DNA of 64,000 nt from Pleodorina starrii (lineage: Eukaryota > Chlorophyta > Chlorophyceae > Chlamydomonadales > Volvocaceae). Each line of letters opens with the position of its first letter. Position 1 is the stretch's first letter. The position numbers were made by a program, and so were the translations under genes. The stretch covers positions 310,001 through 374,000 of the forward strand of contig BRXU01000041.1 in assembly GCA_030267565.1 (NCBI GenBank). Reading direction: 5' to 3'. The notes under the pieces are model-generated. The model ran no database searches and was not told the DNA's origin. It worked only from the letters and a program-made list of their open reading frames with translations. Below, piece after piece: positions 9,760 through 22,200 of this stretch.

Positions 9760-12700
9760 CTTCCAGGAGGGAAACGTAGGGCGCGAGGGATGGGGGTTGT
9801 TTTAGGGGTTGGGGGGGTTTGGGGTTTGGGGGGGGGGTAGGGTTTGGGAGTTAAGGGGAGGAGGGCTTCAGGGGTGGATAGGGACAGCTACGCAAAGTGG
9901 CACGCGAGTTGCAGAGATGAAGGCGTTAGGTGCGGAGGGGGAGATGGTTGCGTGTGATTGCGCGTGGCTGTGTCCGCCTGCACGCCTAACCGCCCACATG
10001 CCTACGTATATGGAACCTGGATCCCCATGGTCAGCAAAGGGCCCCTCGAATCCGCTGAAGCCTCCATCCCAAAAACATCTCCCCCCCCCCGCCCAGCCCA
10101 CTTCCCACCGCCCAGTATCCCTCCCCCAACTCCCCTCCCCCCCTGCCCGCCCCCACACAAACACCCACCCACCCACGCACCCACCTGCTGAGGCATCAGG
10201 TATGCCACCCCCTTGCTGAACCGCAACCGACCCCCCACCAGCGGTTGGGCCAGGCTGCGTCCGACTCGCAGTCGCCCATCCACCAGACCGCTGTACACCC
10301 CCCGAGCGCGAACCTCCGCACCAACCACCTCAACCACCAAACCATCGGCGGCGGAGGCGGCGGCGGAAGAGGTGGAGGTGGAGGCGGAGGCATGCTCCGG
10401 ATGATGATGGCGGTGGCGGTGCTGGTGGTGGTGTACGGGAGGTTGTACGGGCAGCGCTCCCCGTACACGGAAGCTGCCGGTCTTGCCCAGGGAGGCCTCC
10501 ATGGAGTGCGCCAGCAGGGTACGACCGTCGAACTGATCCACGTGTGTGTGTTTGTGTGCGTGTTTAAGTTTGGGGAGGAAGGGGAGGGGAGGGGCGTGCG
10601 GGGGGAGGGGAGGGCATGGGGTTCGGCTTGGGCAGGGACGGGACGAATAGAGTGTGGTGATGGAGGCGTGGGGGAGGAGGAAAGAGACCAAGGGCTTTAG
10701 GGAAGGGCGTGCAGTTACTACCGGCGGGGAGGGGAGTTATGCCGTAAATGGAGTATGGGTGAATGGGGACGCGGTTGGGTCTCCCAAAGTGGGGACGTCC
10801 TGAAGTGGAGTTTGGGGATCTGGTTGAGGAGTTCATGCGAGGATGTGATGCCGTAAAAAGGGTGGTGCTGATTGCAGATGCCAGCCCCCCCTAGACAAAT
10901 TGAGGAAACGGGTGTGGTTGGGGGAGAGGATATCTGCTCCCAGGTTGGGGGCGAAGAAGAAAAAGGCAAGTTTGGGTGCGTGTGTATGAGAGTGTGCGCG
11001 TGCGTGTGTGCATGTGCGTGTGCATGTGCGTGTGCGTGTATGCGTGCGTGTGTGTGTATGTAAGTGTGAGCGTGTGCGTTCCCCACCCCAGGGGACTCTA
11101 CCCGTACCAGGTCGTACCATGTCGTACCATGCCGTACCTGAATGTCGGCGTTGAGGTTGGTGACGGGGTAGCGAAGCACGGGGCTCAGAACCGACCCGCG
11201 GGTCAGTCGGGCGCGGCCCTCCACCTGGACACAGGTTACGGTGGGGGTGGTGGGGGGGCGGGGGGTGGGGGTGGTGGGGGTGGGGGTGGTGGTGGTGGTG
11301 GGGGTGGTGGGGGTGGTGGGGGTGGTGGTGGTGGTGGTGGTGGTGGGGGTGGTGGGGGTGGTGGTGGTGGTGGTGGTGGTGGGGGGGGGGGGGGCGAGAT
11401 GAATAAGCGCCTTAGGGGCGGGAAGGGGCGCATTGCCTAACTAGGCAACAGGCACACCCCCGAGGGAGGAGATTGGGACCACGGTAAAAACAAAACGAAG
11501 GCGACAGCAGCAAAGGCAGACTCGCCCTCGCGAACACGGCGCCCTCCCCCAACCGCGGCGCTGCAAGCACAAACACAAGCACACACACCGTACATCTGTA
11601 CATCCATACAGTCAAAAGTACGGCACTGTATGCCGTACGCACGTACCTGCGGCGCCGCCAGCTTGCCGTGCACTCGCAGGTCCACCGCCGCCGCTCCGCC
11701 CTGCCACTCGCAACCAGGTACCAGCGCAACCAGCAGCCCCATGCCGCCGTCCCGCACATGCAACTCAGCAAACACCTCCTCCTCCTCCGCCTCGTGCCCC
11801 TCCCCCTCCTGCTCCTCCTCCTCCTCCTGCTCTCCGTACATCGTCTCCGACGACGTCGCCCCCGTTTCCTTCCCCTCCGCTGCATCCCCCCGCTGCGTAA
11901 ACTCCTCCTCCTCCACCTCCTCCTCCACCTCCTCCTCCACCTCCTCCTCTGCCGCCGCCGGCTCTCCAGGTGAGGATCGACGTCCCCGCTCTCCCTCTCC
12001 AGCCAGCCCCGCCGTTCCCTCCACTGCCTGCAACTCGCCCGCCTCCGCGGCGGCGACACTGGCGACACTGGCACTGACATTGGCGGCGGCGTCCGCATCC
12101 GCCTCCGCATCGCCTCGGCCGTCGCCGTCGCCTTCCCCCACTACGGCCGCCGCGCCCTCCTGCTCCTTCTCCTGGTCCGGATGCCGCCGCGTCGCTCCCC
12201 CAATCTGCTGCTCCCGCTCCGTCTCTGACACCAGACCCGCGCTTCCGCTTCCGCCGCCTTGCTGCGACCCAGCCGCCGCCGCCGCCACCGCTGACTCGGC
12301 CCGCCAGGGGCCTTCCGCCGGCTGGCCCCCCCTGGAGTCGCCTCCCCGGCTGCCTTGCAGCGCCGCCACAACCCGCGCCTCCGCTTCCTCCTCCGCCTCG
12401 GCCGCTACGTGGCCGCGCCGGCGGGCGCCCTCCGCGCCCCCGTCGTAGCCGCTGCTGCCGCCGCCGATGACGCTATCGCTTCCGACCTCACTGCCGACGG
12501 AGGAGGCGCCGCTGCCGCTGCCGTTGCCGTTGTCGCTTCCGCCGGCTGATGCCGGCGCCGCCGCCGCTGCGGCACCGCCGTCAGCGTCGTCGCCGGCCGC
12601 CAGCGGCGGCGCTGCGCCGCCAGCGGCCTCGTCAGCGGCGGCGGCGGCAGCGGCGGACGAAGCTTCTTCCGTACCCTCGCTGCTGACGCGGTCGTCAGCG

Positions 12701-15700
12701 CCGCCGTCGCGTCTTGCAGCGCCGGTGGCAGCAGCAACCTCGTCCCCTGTCGGCGGCTGCGCCGCCGTCACCGCCGCCGCCTCCGCCACCCTCCTCGCCG
12801 CCCGGACCTTGACCGGTCCCATCCTCTTCCTCCTCCTCGCCTCCGCCACCTCCCGCCGTCGAACGCCGCCGCCGCTGGCGGTGCCGCCGCCGCTCCCCGT
12901 CGTCCCCGCTGCCGCCGCCGCCGCCGGCAACTTGGCAGTTCCCACCAGCCGCACGTATCCGCTAGACGGGCCCTGGCCCTGGCCCGGCGGCGGCGGTGCC
13001 GCGACAAGGGGCGTCGCGGCGTCCGATCCGGGGCCGGCGGTGGCGGCGCTAGCGGCACTAGCGGCCGTGGCAGCAGCAGTAGCGGGGGGCGAGGTGGCTG
13101 TAGCGGCTGTAGCAGCCCCCCGGGGGCTCCTGGGTGCTACGTCCACGTCCACGTGAAGGCGTTGCTGCGGATCCACCTCGAGAAGGGCCTTATGATGAGG
13201 ATGGCGGGGAGAGGGAAAGCAGAGCAGAAGGATACCGCAGTATACCGCAGTGGAGGGGGGCGGGGTGGGGGAGGAAGCAGAGGGGGACAGAATTGAGGTT
13301 TGGGGCTGGTGTGTTGGGAAGAGAGAGGGAAGGTAGCGGATCCCCCTAATTGGGGGAACTACGGGGGGCGGAGACGTCATATTGACACACAGCCACCCAC
13401 GCAACCCCCACACCTACACCTGTAAAACGAAGGGACGGACTTCACGGCCGAGCAGGGGGATGAGCAGCAGGGATAAAGACGAAACCGCAGTGAAGGGAGG
13501 GGGGAGGGGGGTGCCTGGGGTCCCCCGGGGGGACACACCCGGTTTCGCAGCCGCCCAGTTGTCTGGTGGGCCTCCCCAGTTAGAGAGAGGCAGCTCTGGA
13601 GCCTAGCTGGCCTCCCTGGAGGGTTCCAGCCCAGTCGCTCATGACACAATCGCTCATAGCGATTGGATGTCGCTGCCCTGAGCCCTGCCGCGACACCCGC
13701 AACTGCGCGGCGCGAAACGAAACGCACGAAACACACGCTCGGCCCCACACCATCCCACGCGACCACCATACGCCCCCGCTCCACCTCCCTCCGCCTGCCT
13801 GCCTGCCTGACTGACTGACTACCGGTAACTGACTGCCTGCCTGCCAGCTGGTCTTCCTGCCTGCCTGCCTGACTGACTGACCTGCGCTCGGCCCAGTAGC
13901 GCCCCTCCGATTGCGCCGTCCTCCACACGCATACGCAGGGAGGCCTGTCGCGGGTTGGGTTTTAGGGTTTTAGGGTCGGAAAGAGTACCGGTACCGGCGG
14001 CGGCAAAAGTGGAAATGGTGTCGTACAGTAAGGTGTCGTACCTGCGGTCTGCTGACGCTCCCCGCCAGGCTCCCCTCCACGAATAGCCGCCCTGACAGCG
14101 GCCCCCCCGGGGGAGCTCCGGAACCCAGGAGACCACCGCCGGGCTCCACTCTCCCGCCGAATCCGAATCCGAATCCATCGGCGCCGTCGGCGCCTGGCGG
14201 TTTGAGCCCCAGGTTCTGCAACGTGGCGTCGAAGCGCTTGCCCAGGGCTGACGGGTACGGGAGATGACCCGCAAAGGAACCAAGAAGATAGGGCGGGGGA
14301 CGAAGGGAGGGAGGGCGGGAGGAGGGAGGGAAAAGTCAGTGCGCCGCATCGGCAAACTGACTGGCTGGCATTTCGCACATGGGAGCAGTCTGTTGGGAGG
14401 GAGGGAGGGAGGGAGGGAGGGAGGGAGGGTGTTAAACAGGAGGTGGGTTTGGATGGTGTGATGGGCGGAATGGAGAGCGCGAATGCGACAACGGCCAAGC
14501 TGGGCTGAGGCAGCGGGGGAGGGGAGAGAGGGAGGGAAGAGCGGGAGAGAAGAGCGGGGCCCGCAGCCGTGTAATGTCATCGAGTGGTGATGGAGCCAGC
14601 AAGGTGGGGCGGAGAGGGACGGGAAGGGCAAGGGGAAGGGGCTAAGAGGGCCGCCGTCGGTGGAGATTGGGCTTCGGGCTTGGGATCCGGAGTGGTGCAA
14701 GGGCTCCGAGGGCGGCAGGAAAGCACTAGTGATACTTTACTACATACTCGCTATCTTTCGATTTCGGCACCGTAAGTGGCTTCCAACGTTCCAAGGCCCC
14801 CCCCTCCCTCGCTCGCTGCGGTTTCTTCTTCATTGCCCCTTACCCGCCAGCGGTGAGGTCTGTGCCGCGCCCCGCGCCTTGGCCGCCGCCGCCGCCCTCT
14901 CCAGCGCAGGCCAGGCGGTGTTGGTTAGCGGCGCAAAGGCATCCAACGGAAATTCGTACAGCGCCAGACGGGCCTCCTGGCGGGGGCACAGCAGGGAGCC
15001 GGAGGCGCGAAGACGGGCGGGGCCTGCGGTGGGAGAGGGGGAGGAGGGGGAGGGCAGGAGGTGGGAAAGGGGGAAGGGAGCGGGTGGGGAGGAGGTGAGG
15101 AGGTGAGGAGGGCGGAAGCGGGAAAGAGGAGGATGGGACGGGAGGCTCGCGTGTGTTTCTGTGTAAGGAATAAAGGGAATGGAGGCTGTGGACGCGTCTC
15201 TTTGCTGCGCGTTGAGACCAGAATCTGGGGACAAGGGGTTAAATAATGGAGGTGTGCGGAGGGGGGGTTGGAGAATCTGTGTGGCACAGAAGTAAAGCAC
15301 GTGCCATCCTGCTGGCGGAGAGCCATGAAAGCCCGAGCCGCCAACCGGAAACCGGCACCAGCCGAGCTACCGTGCCTGGCAAGTACCTCCCAACTGATTC
15401 AACCAGCTCCCAGCCGATCCAACTGCCGGCCACTCACCCGCATCTACCGCCAGCTCCTCCAGAGCCACACCCTCCGCCGCATCCGCCGTACCAACCGCTA
15501 CCAACCGATCCAAACGATAGGTCGGACCCCACCGCCATTCCCGACCCGCCAGCGAGAAATCCACGGTGCTAGGACCGGCCAGACCGCCGTACAACTGCAG
15601 TACAAACATGTACAGGGTGGCTAATGTTAAAGCTCTGTGAATGTATCGACGAGATGGCCGAGCGGTCTAAGGCGTTACATTCAGGACTACCAGGCATTCG

Positions 15701-16187
15701 CTTGGGAACCTTCTAGTCCGTAAGAGCGTGGGTTCAAATCCCATCCTCGTCAAGCTTTCCTTGCCAGAGAAGATTGTCTTCCCAACCATAGGTTTTCCAA
15801 CTGCGACATATATTATGAGTTCAAATACAACACGTAACAACACGATATTATACAATACAATATAATAACGTATTCTACCGTGGACGACGACTGAGTTCGC
15901 GCGCATAGCAGTGCAGCAATTCGATTCCTGCTGCCCTGAGGCAGCCCCACGATTCAATACGGCAGTCGACCTGCTGCCCTACTTCCATACTTCGTGTCCC
16001 CAGAAGGGCGAAAATAACGAAATGTCCCATTATATGATCGCATACAAAACCCAACATACCTGTATGTTCCCCGACCAGCTTCCCGATAGCTCCGAAAGCG
16101 CCGGAACCGCACTGCCGCCACCGCCTACCGCTGTCGCCGTCACCGCCATTGCCGTACCAGCAGCCGACGGTGAGGCTGGCGCCGCGT

Positions 16188-16218
<31 letters not shown>

Positions 16219-19200
16219 GCCGCCGCCGCCGCTGGGCAGGTGACTGAAGATATCGACCTGAGGTGTGGAGCGGCAAACCAGGGAGCAGCAAATTGGACCG
16301 GATGGTGGGTGCAAGCTCCGTCCTTTGCTGCCAGGCGCCCCAACAACACCCACAAAAAGACACAAGACGGGCCTGAGACGGGGGTAAGGAAATGAGGGGT
16401 TGGGTAACTTGATGTGGACATGGCACGGTACCTCCGCTCACTGTACGGCAACCAGCACACAGTACGACGCACCTGCAGCCGAACATCTTGGGGAGCTACG
16501 GCGGAAGCCGCCCCCGACTGAGCACACCACGGAGGGAGGGGGGAAGGAGGGGGGACGGGGAAGGAGGGGTTATCCCCGGGGAGGTGGGGAGATTAGCCTG
16601 AGGCCGTGACTAGTAAACAATGGCGATAGTTACTCGAAATCGTCCCGTCTGCAAAATAAGAGCTAGGTGGTGGGTGCAACCGCGGGGGCTGCGGGGACGG
16701 GGGCCCTTACAGGGAGGGAGAACTGAGTTCCGTCGTTGGCGTTGGATCGAGATCTGGATCTGGATCTGGTTGCAGCAAGGAGCCCCCGAGGGAGGGAGGA
16801 GGGGGCCGTAGACAGCGACAGAGGGCAGGCGAGCGGAGGTGAGTGAGGGCTTTAGAGGTGAGGGAGGAGGGGCGTTCGGAGGTGGCTCTGGAGTAAGAGG
16901 TGGTGGGGCAATGACAGAGAGGATAGGAGAGGAGTGGAGTGGAGTGGAGTTGGAGGAGGAGGAGGAGACGGAGGCGGCGGGCGGTGGTGGGGAGAGGGAG
17001 GTGGTCCTCATATCTCTACCGTTTCACTTCACCGCCCGCTGGCCGCCTTTCGCTAGACATTCTTTTTGGTTTTCGCTTACTACTTATGGTTGGTTGGTTG
17101 GTTGGTTGGTAGTACGGGCCGTACGGTTCGGAGTCGTACCTGTATTGCTTCCAGGAAGCGTGCCTTGGCGGCACCATAGTCGGTTCCCGGGCGGTTGGCA
17201 GTTGTGGCCAGTTGTACGGCAGGAAGCAGATCGGAGATCTGGGCTGACGGCACGTTGATCTGCCGGGCGGGGGGAGTGTGGGGGAGTGTGGGGCGCGTGG
17301 AGTGTGGAGTGTGGAGTGTGGAGTGTGGAGTGTGGAGTGTGGAGTGTGGAGTGTGGAGTGTGGAGTGTGGAGTGTGGGGGAGTGTGGAGTGTGGAGTGTG
17401 GGGGAGTGTGGAGTGTGGGGGAGTGTGGAGTGTGGGGGAGTGTCTCCCACCCCACCACCTGTGGCTCGTGCTGCCTGGTTTGGTCTGGTCTGGTCTGGGT
17501 GCGTTCCCCTGCTGCCCTGCTCGCCTCCGCTACGGTGCATCCGTAGCTGGGCCAGCAGCTGGATGGCCCCTTGGTCCTTGCCTCCTAATGTACTCCGCGC
17601 ACCGGAGTCAGGAGACCACCAGAATCCACTGGAACCACCCCAACCACCCCAACCACCCCAACGACCCCACCAAGACGTCACACCCAGGTCCAGATCGACT
17701 AGGCTTCATTCCCATACATACAGGACCACGAGTCACAGCAGCGTCCCAAACGCACGGCAGGTAGGTGGGTGTCGTACCTGCAGCCGCCAGCGGCCTTCCG
17801 ACGGCGGCGCGACCTCCGCGTCCCCACCCTCCGTCGCCGGCGCCGCCTCCGTCGCCTCCGCCGCCAGCAATGGCGGCTCCGTCGCCGTCCCGGCGACGCC
17901 TGCCGTGATCGGATCCACGTCGCCGTCAACAGCCTCCGCGTCCCGACTGATCTCGACCCGTGGGTCGGCGCTACCTTCCCGCCTTCCCGTCGCTGCCTTC
18001 ACTTCATCCGCTTCGGCCGCCGCCGCCGCCGCCGCCTCCATCGGCGACGGCGGCGCTGCGGGTTGCGATGCGGCGGCGGTGGCGGCGGCGAAGGGGGAGG
18101 AGGAGGGTGAGGTAGCCGACGGACCATCGGCGGCCGCACCGGAGCCCGCGCCGAAACCAGGCAGGAAGACCTCTCCCGACACCTCGTACCTGCGTACGAC
18201 ACCGTACAGCGCCACACGATGAGCAATTTGGAGAGCGAACTTTCTAGGCGCAACTCCCCCAACTAACCTCACCTCAACCCCTCTGTCCCTCACCCTCACC
18301 CTCACCCTTCCCGCCCGCGTCCCACCTACCCCTGCCTACCCCACCTACCCACCACCCACCCCCAACCATAACCCACCCACCCCCAACACCCATCCGTCGC
18401 CCATGAACCTCCCCCCCCGCCCCCCCTCCCTCTCCGCCCCCCCCCAACCCCCCCCCCCACCTGCTCCCCCGCTGCTCCAGCACCGTCTCCTCCAACTTTA
18501 CAATATCTCCCTCCCACCGCACCGCCCCTCCGAACCGCCCCACTGCCAGACTGCTCAGTCGCAGCCCCTCCGCCGCCGCGGCTCCCCGCCCCCGCCGCCC
18601 TGCCACGTCAGCCGCCAGTCGGGCGGAGCGCAGGCAGCCGCGCAGGGAGCCAGCCTCCAGGTCGTCGAGCTGAAGGTTGGCCACCTGGGGGGGAGGGGGG
18701 TGTTCAGTGGCTAATTCGTTTCAGACATGATTGAAAAGATAGAGATCGAGATCAAAATCGAGATCGAGATCAAGGTCAAGATCGAGATCAAGGTCAAGAT
18801 CAAGATTGAGATCAAGATCGAGATCAAGATCGAGATCAAGATCGAGATCAAGATCGAGATCATGATCAGGGTGCCTTAAGGACGCCTCTTGGTGAATGCA
18901 GGGAACTGCCGGGTAGCGACCCCTGGTGACTACGCGACTTCCCCCCGCCCTCCCTCTCCCTCCACACTCTACACATGAGGATTCCCCGCCCAAAGATAAA
19001 CTGTGAGCAGAGAAGGCCAAACGCAAGCCATTGGATCTGGGTCTGAGATTTGGAGATCCGGGATTTACAGATATGGGATCTTGGTTGCACTCACACGCAC
19101 GCACACACGCATGCACACACGCACGCACACACGCACGCACACACGGACGCACACACGCACGCACACACGCACGCACCCACGGACGCACACACGCACGCAC

Positions 19201-22200
19201 GCACGGACGCACACACGCACGCACGCTCGGACGCACCCGCTCTGACCCACGGGACGGGACTGGACGGGACGGGACGCACCTGCAGCGACACCTCGGAGCC
19301 ACCGTTGAGAACCTCCGCCTGTGTCGTACAGTACCATTTTGAGACCACCACGGTAAAGGCGGCGGCCGTGCAGGCGGAGACAGGAAGGGGGGCAGAGCAG
19401 TTGAGAACGGGGGGAAGAGCGAAGGGGGAGGTGGCGGGGAACGCAAGGGCGGTGACGGGCGAGCCAGAGGTGAGGGTACGGTACGACTGTACGGCATGTG
19501 ATTGTACGATAATTACAGCAAGCCAAGTGTCCCAGAGAGCGGGGCGCAGGTCCAGCCACCCGCAGCGATTGAACCGGAGGTTGGGAGGTCGGAGGGATGG
19601 ATTCGTGGATATGGGCGCCACCCTGGACCCGAGTTCACATCTCCTTTTCTCCTGTGCAAAAACAACTAAGCTCGACCGCAGGCCCCGAGATTCCCTTCGA
19701 CCGCAGGCCCCGACGTTCCTTTCCACAAGTCAACCCAATTAAGCTGCAGGACCCATAAGGGATCAACCAGATCTGTCCTATATACCGGTAAGTATATAAT
19801 ATGAGTGGTGCACTTGGGCGCAACACACACAGACGCACGTGTGTCGCGGCCTCACCTCTAGCAGCAATGGCCCCCTCCTCAACAGAAAGCGGCTGTCGGC
19901 GCCGTCAGCGGAATGAGCTCCGGAACCGCCGCCAGCAGCGGCAACGGCAGCGGCAGGCCAGGCCGACTGAGGCGCCGCCGCCGGCGGCGGCGGCGGAGGC
20001 GGCGCCCTCACCGACCCATGGGTCATCGAAGCACCAGCGGCGGCGGTCGATCGGCTGACGGCGCCCGGCGCGGCGCTGCGGCCGCCGCCGGTGCCGCCGC
20101 CAGCCGCCGTCGCGACGGTGGCGGCGGTGGCGTCGTCGTCGGCGGCGGGGGGAGGGCGGTAGATGAGTGCGGGTGGTGGCTGCCCCGCCGCCTCCAAATT
20201 GAGAGCCGCCATGAGGTCGGGAACCTGGGAGGGGGAGGACGAGGACGAGGACGCGGGCCGGAAATAGGGTTAGAAGCTCAGAACAACCAAGGGCGGGAAA
20301 GAGAGTCATGGTACGACGAGCGTAAGACGGTGCTGTGAGAGCGTGCGAGTTGTGCCATATCACATGAGACATGACCCGCCTGGAAAGGATCGTACAAAGA
20401 GAATGTACGGCACCATCACGTGACGTATGCGTCTGCCACAGGCAGCCATCCCCAAGGAACACAGACGGACGAGCGCGGGTACGTCCCGCGTTGTACGGCA
20501 CAGTGTACGGATACATGTACAGCAGTACAGCAGTCACACGGGTGCGAGGTGTCCTCGAGCTCCAGAGGGTACGGCATATACGACAAAGTCTCACCGCAAT
20601 CTCGAAATCCAGCACATCCGCCGCCAGCGGCCCCCCGCCGCCGCCGCCGCCACTCCCCGTCGTCGCCGCCGCCGTCGGTCCCACCCCCATCGGCGACGCC
20701 CCCGCATGCGGGGGCCCCCGCGCACGTACGGCAACGGTGCCGGCGCCGCCGTCGATGGCGGCGGTACCGGCCAGGCTCCGTACGAGCTCCAGCGAGTTTA
20801 TCCGGATGCCCGACAGGCTAATGGTGCCTGCGTACGGCATGGCAGGTGTTGCCGTACGGCGGTACGGCACGACGGACGCGTAACAGTAGCACGATACTTT
20901 CGCCGTCGCGTAATGAGAAATAATCGTTCCCAGATCTCAGGGATTTTCGGCATCTCGGGGGATGTTAGGATATTGGGAAATCGGGGTATGGGGTGATATT
21001 GGTTTTGTGAGGGATCAAACACAACGGGTCAGGGACGGCGCTTCTTCGCTTCCGGGGATGCCTCGACGGAAAAAACGGAAACAACGCTGGCACAGACCTT
21101 TGGCACGAAACGACCCCCAACCCAAACCCAAACCTCCCCAACCCCGCATATACACACACCCTCAAACTTCTTCGGTCCGACCCGGTCCGACCCATCTCGC
21201 GCCGCCGCCGGTTCCGTCACCGCCGCCCCCTGCCCTCCTCCTCCTCCTCCTCCGCCGCCGCCCTTCATCACGCCCGGCGGCTGCTTCGGACTTGGCCCCG
21301 CCGCCGCCGCCGCCGCCGCCGGCATCGCCGTCGCCACGGGTCTCAGCGCCAGTTTAGCTTGTCCCGCCACTCTCAAGTGCAGCGGTTGGTTGGCGGCGAG
21401 GGGGTCGAAGGGCGGCGGGGTGGCGGGACCGGTGGCCAGCGGCAGGAGGTCGGCTCCAGGGGCGGCGCAGCGAAGCTCCAGATCAGCCCCCATGAAGCGG
21501 GGCCGAGCGAAGTAGGCGGCTTCGGCCTGGGGTGGGCGGGTGGAGGAGCAGGGGGAAGCAGGGGGAAGCAGGGGGCTGGGTAAGACGGGGTCAGGGTTTG
21601 ATTTTTGGTATTATTGGTTGCAATGCGCGTTCGGTAAAAGAGGAGAGGGGGCGGAAGTGGGAGGGCAGAGTGGTGTTTCGGCGGGGAACGATAGTGGAAA
21701 AGGGGGAGGTGGTGTGTTGGCGGAAGGCGGAGAATCTCCGCTTCTCCTGTACAAATGGCCGGTGCCGCATTGCCGTTCCAAACCTTTCTTGACTTGCGGA
21801 GTTGCGGTCAAGAGAGGTAAATGTATCCTAACGTGTGAAATGTGTGCCAACTGTGATGGCATCGGTGTCATCGGGCATCGTGTCATCGGGCATCGGTGTT
21901 TGGTCATCGGATGGGAGGGGCCATCATGGGCATATAGGAGTAGGAGTCGGGTGGGCATCCGACCGACCCACGGGTCATCACGCGCACGCACGCACGGACA
22001 GCAACCGGGGGCACATGCGCTTCTCAAACGAGCCCAGCGACTCCTCCCCCCCGCCTGCCGTACAACCTGCGTGTCGGAGGCTCGCAGCTCGTCCAAGTAC
22101 GGCAGGCTCGTGTGTACGGTACCATCCACGGAGAAGGCGGGGCTGCGGGCGCTGAGCGAGATTGCCTGAGGGGAGGGGAGGGGAGAGGAGGGGGGCCCGC

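Noticed and set aside
11630..13156. Plus-strand Ser/Ala-rich ORFs (272 and 229 codons)
   Set aside because: They lie opposite the long TIC236 exon 13188-11647, which shows family similarity at its end and consistent phase on both sides.
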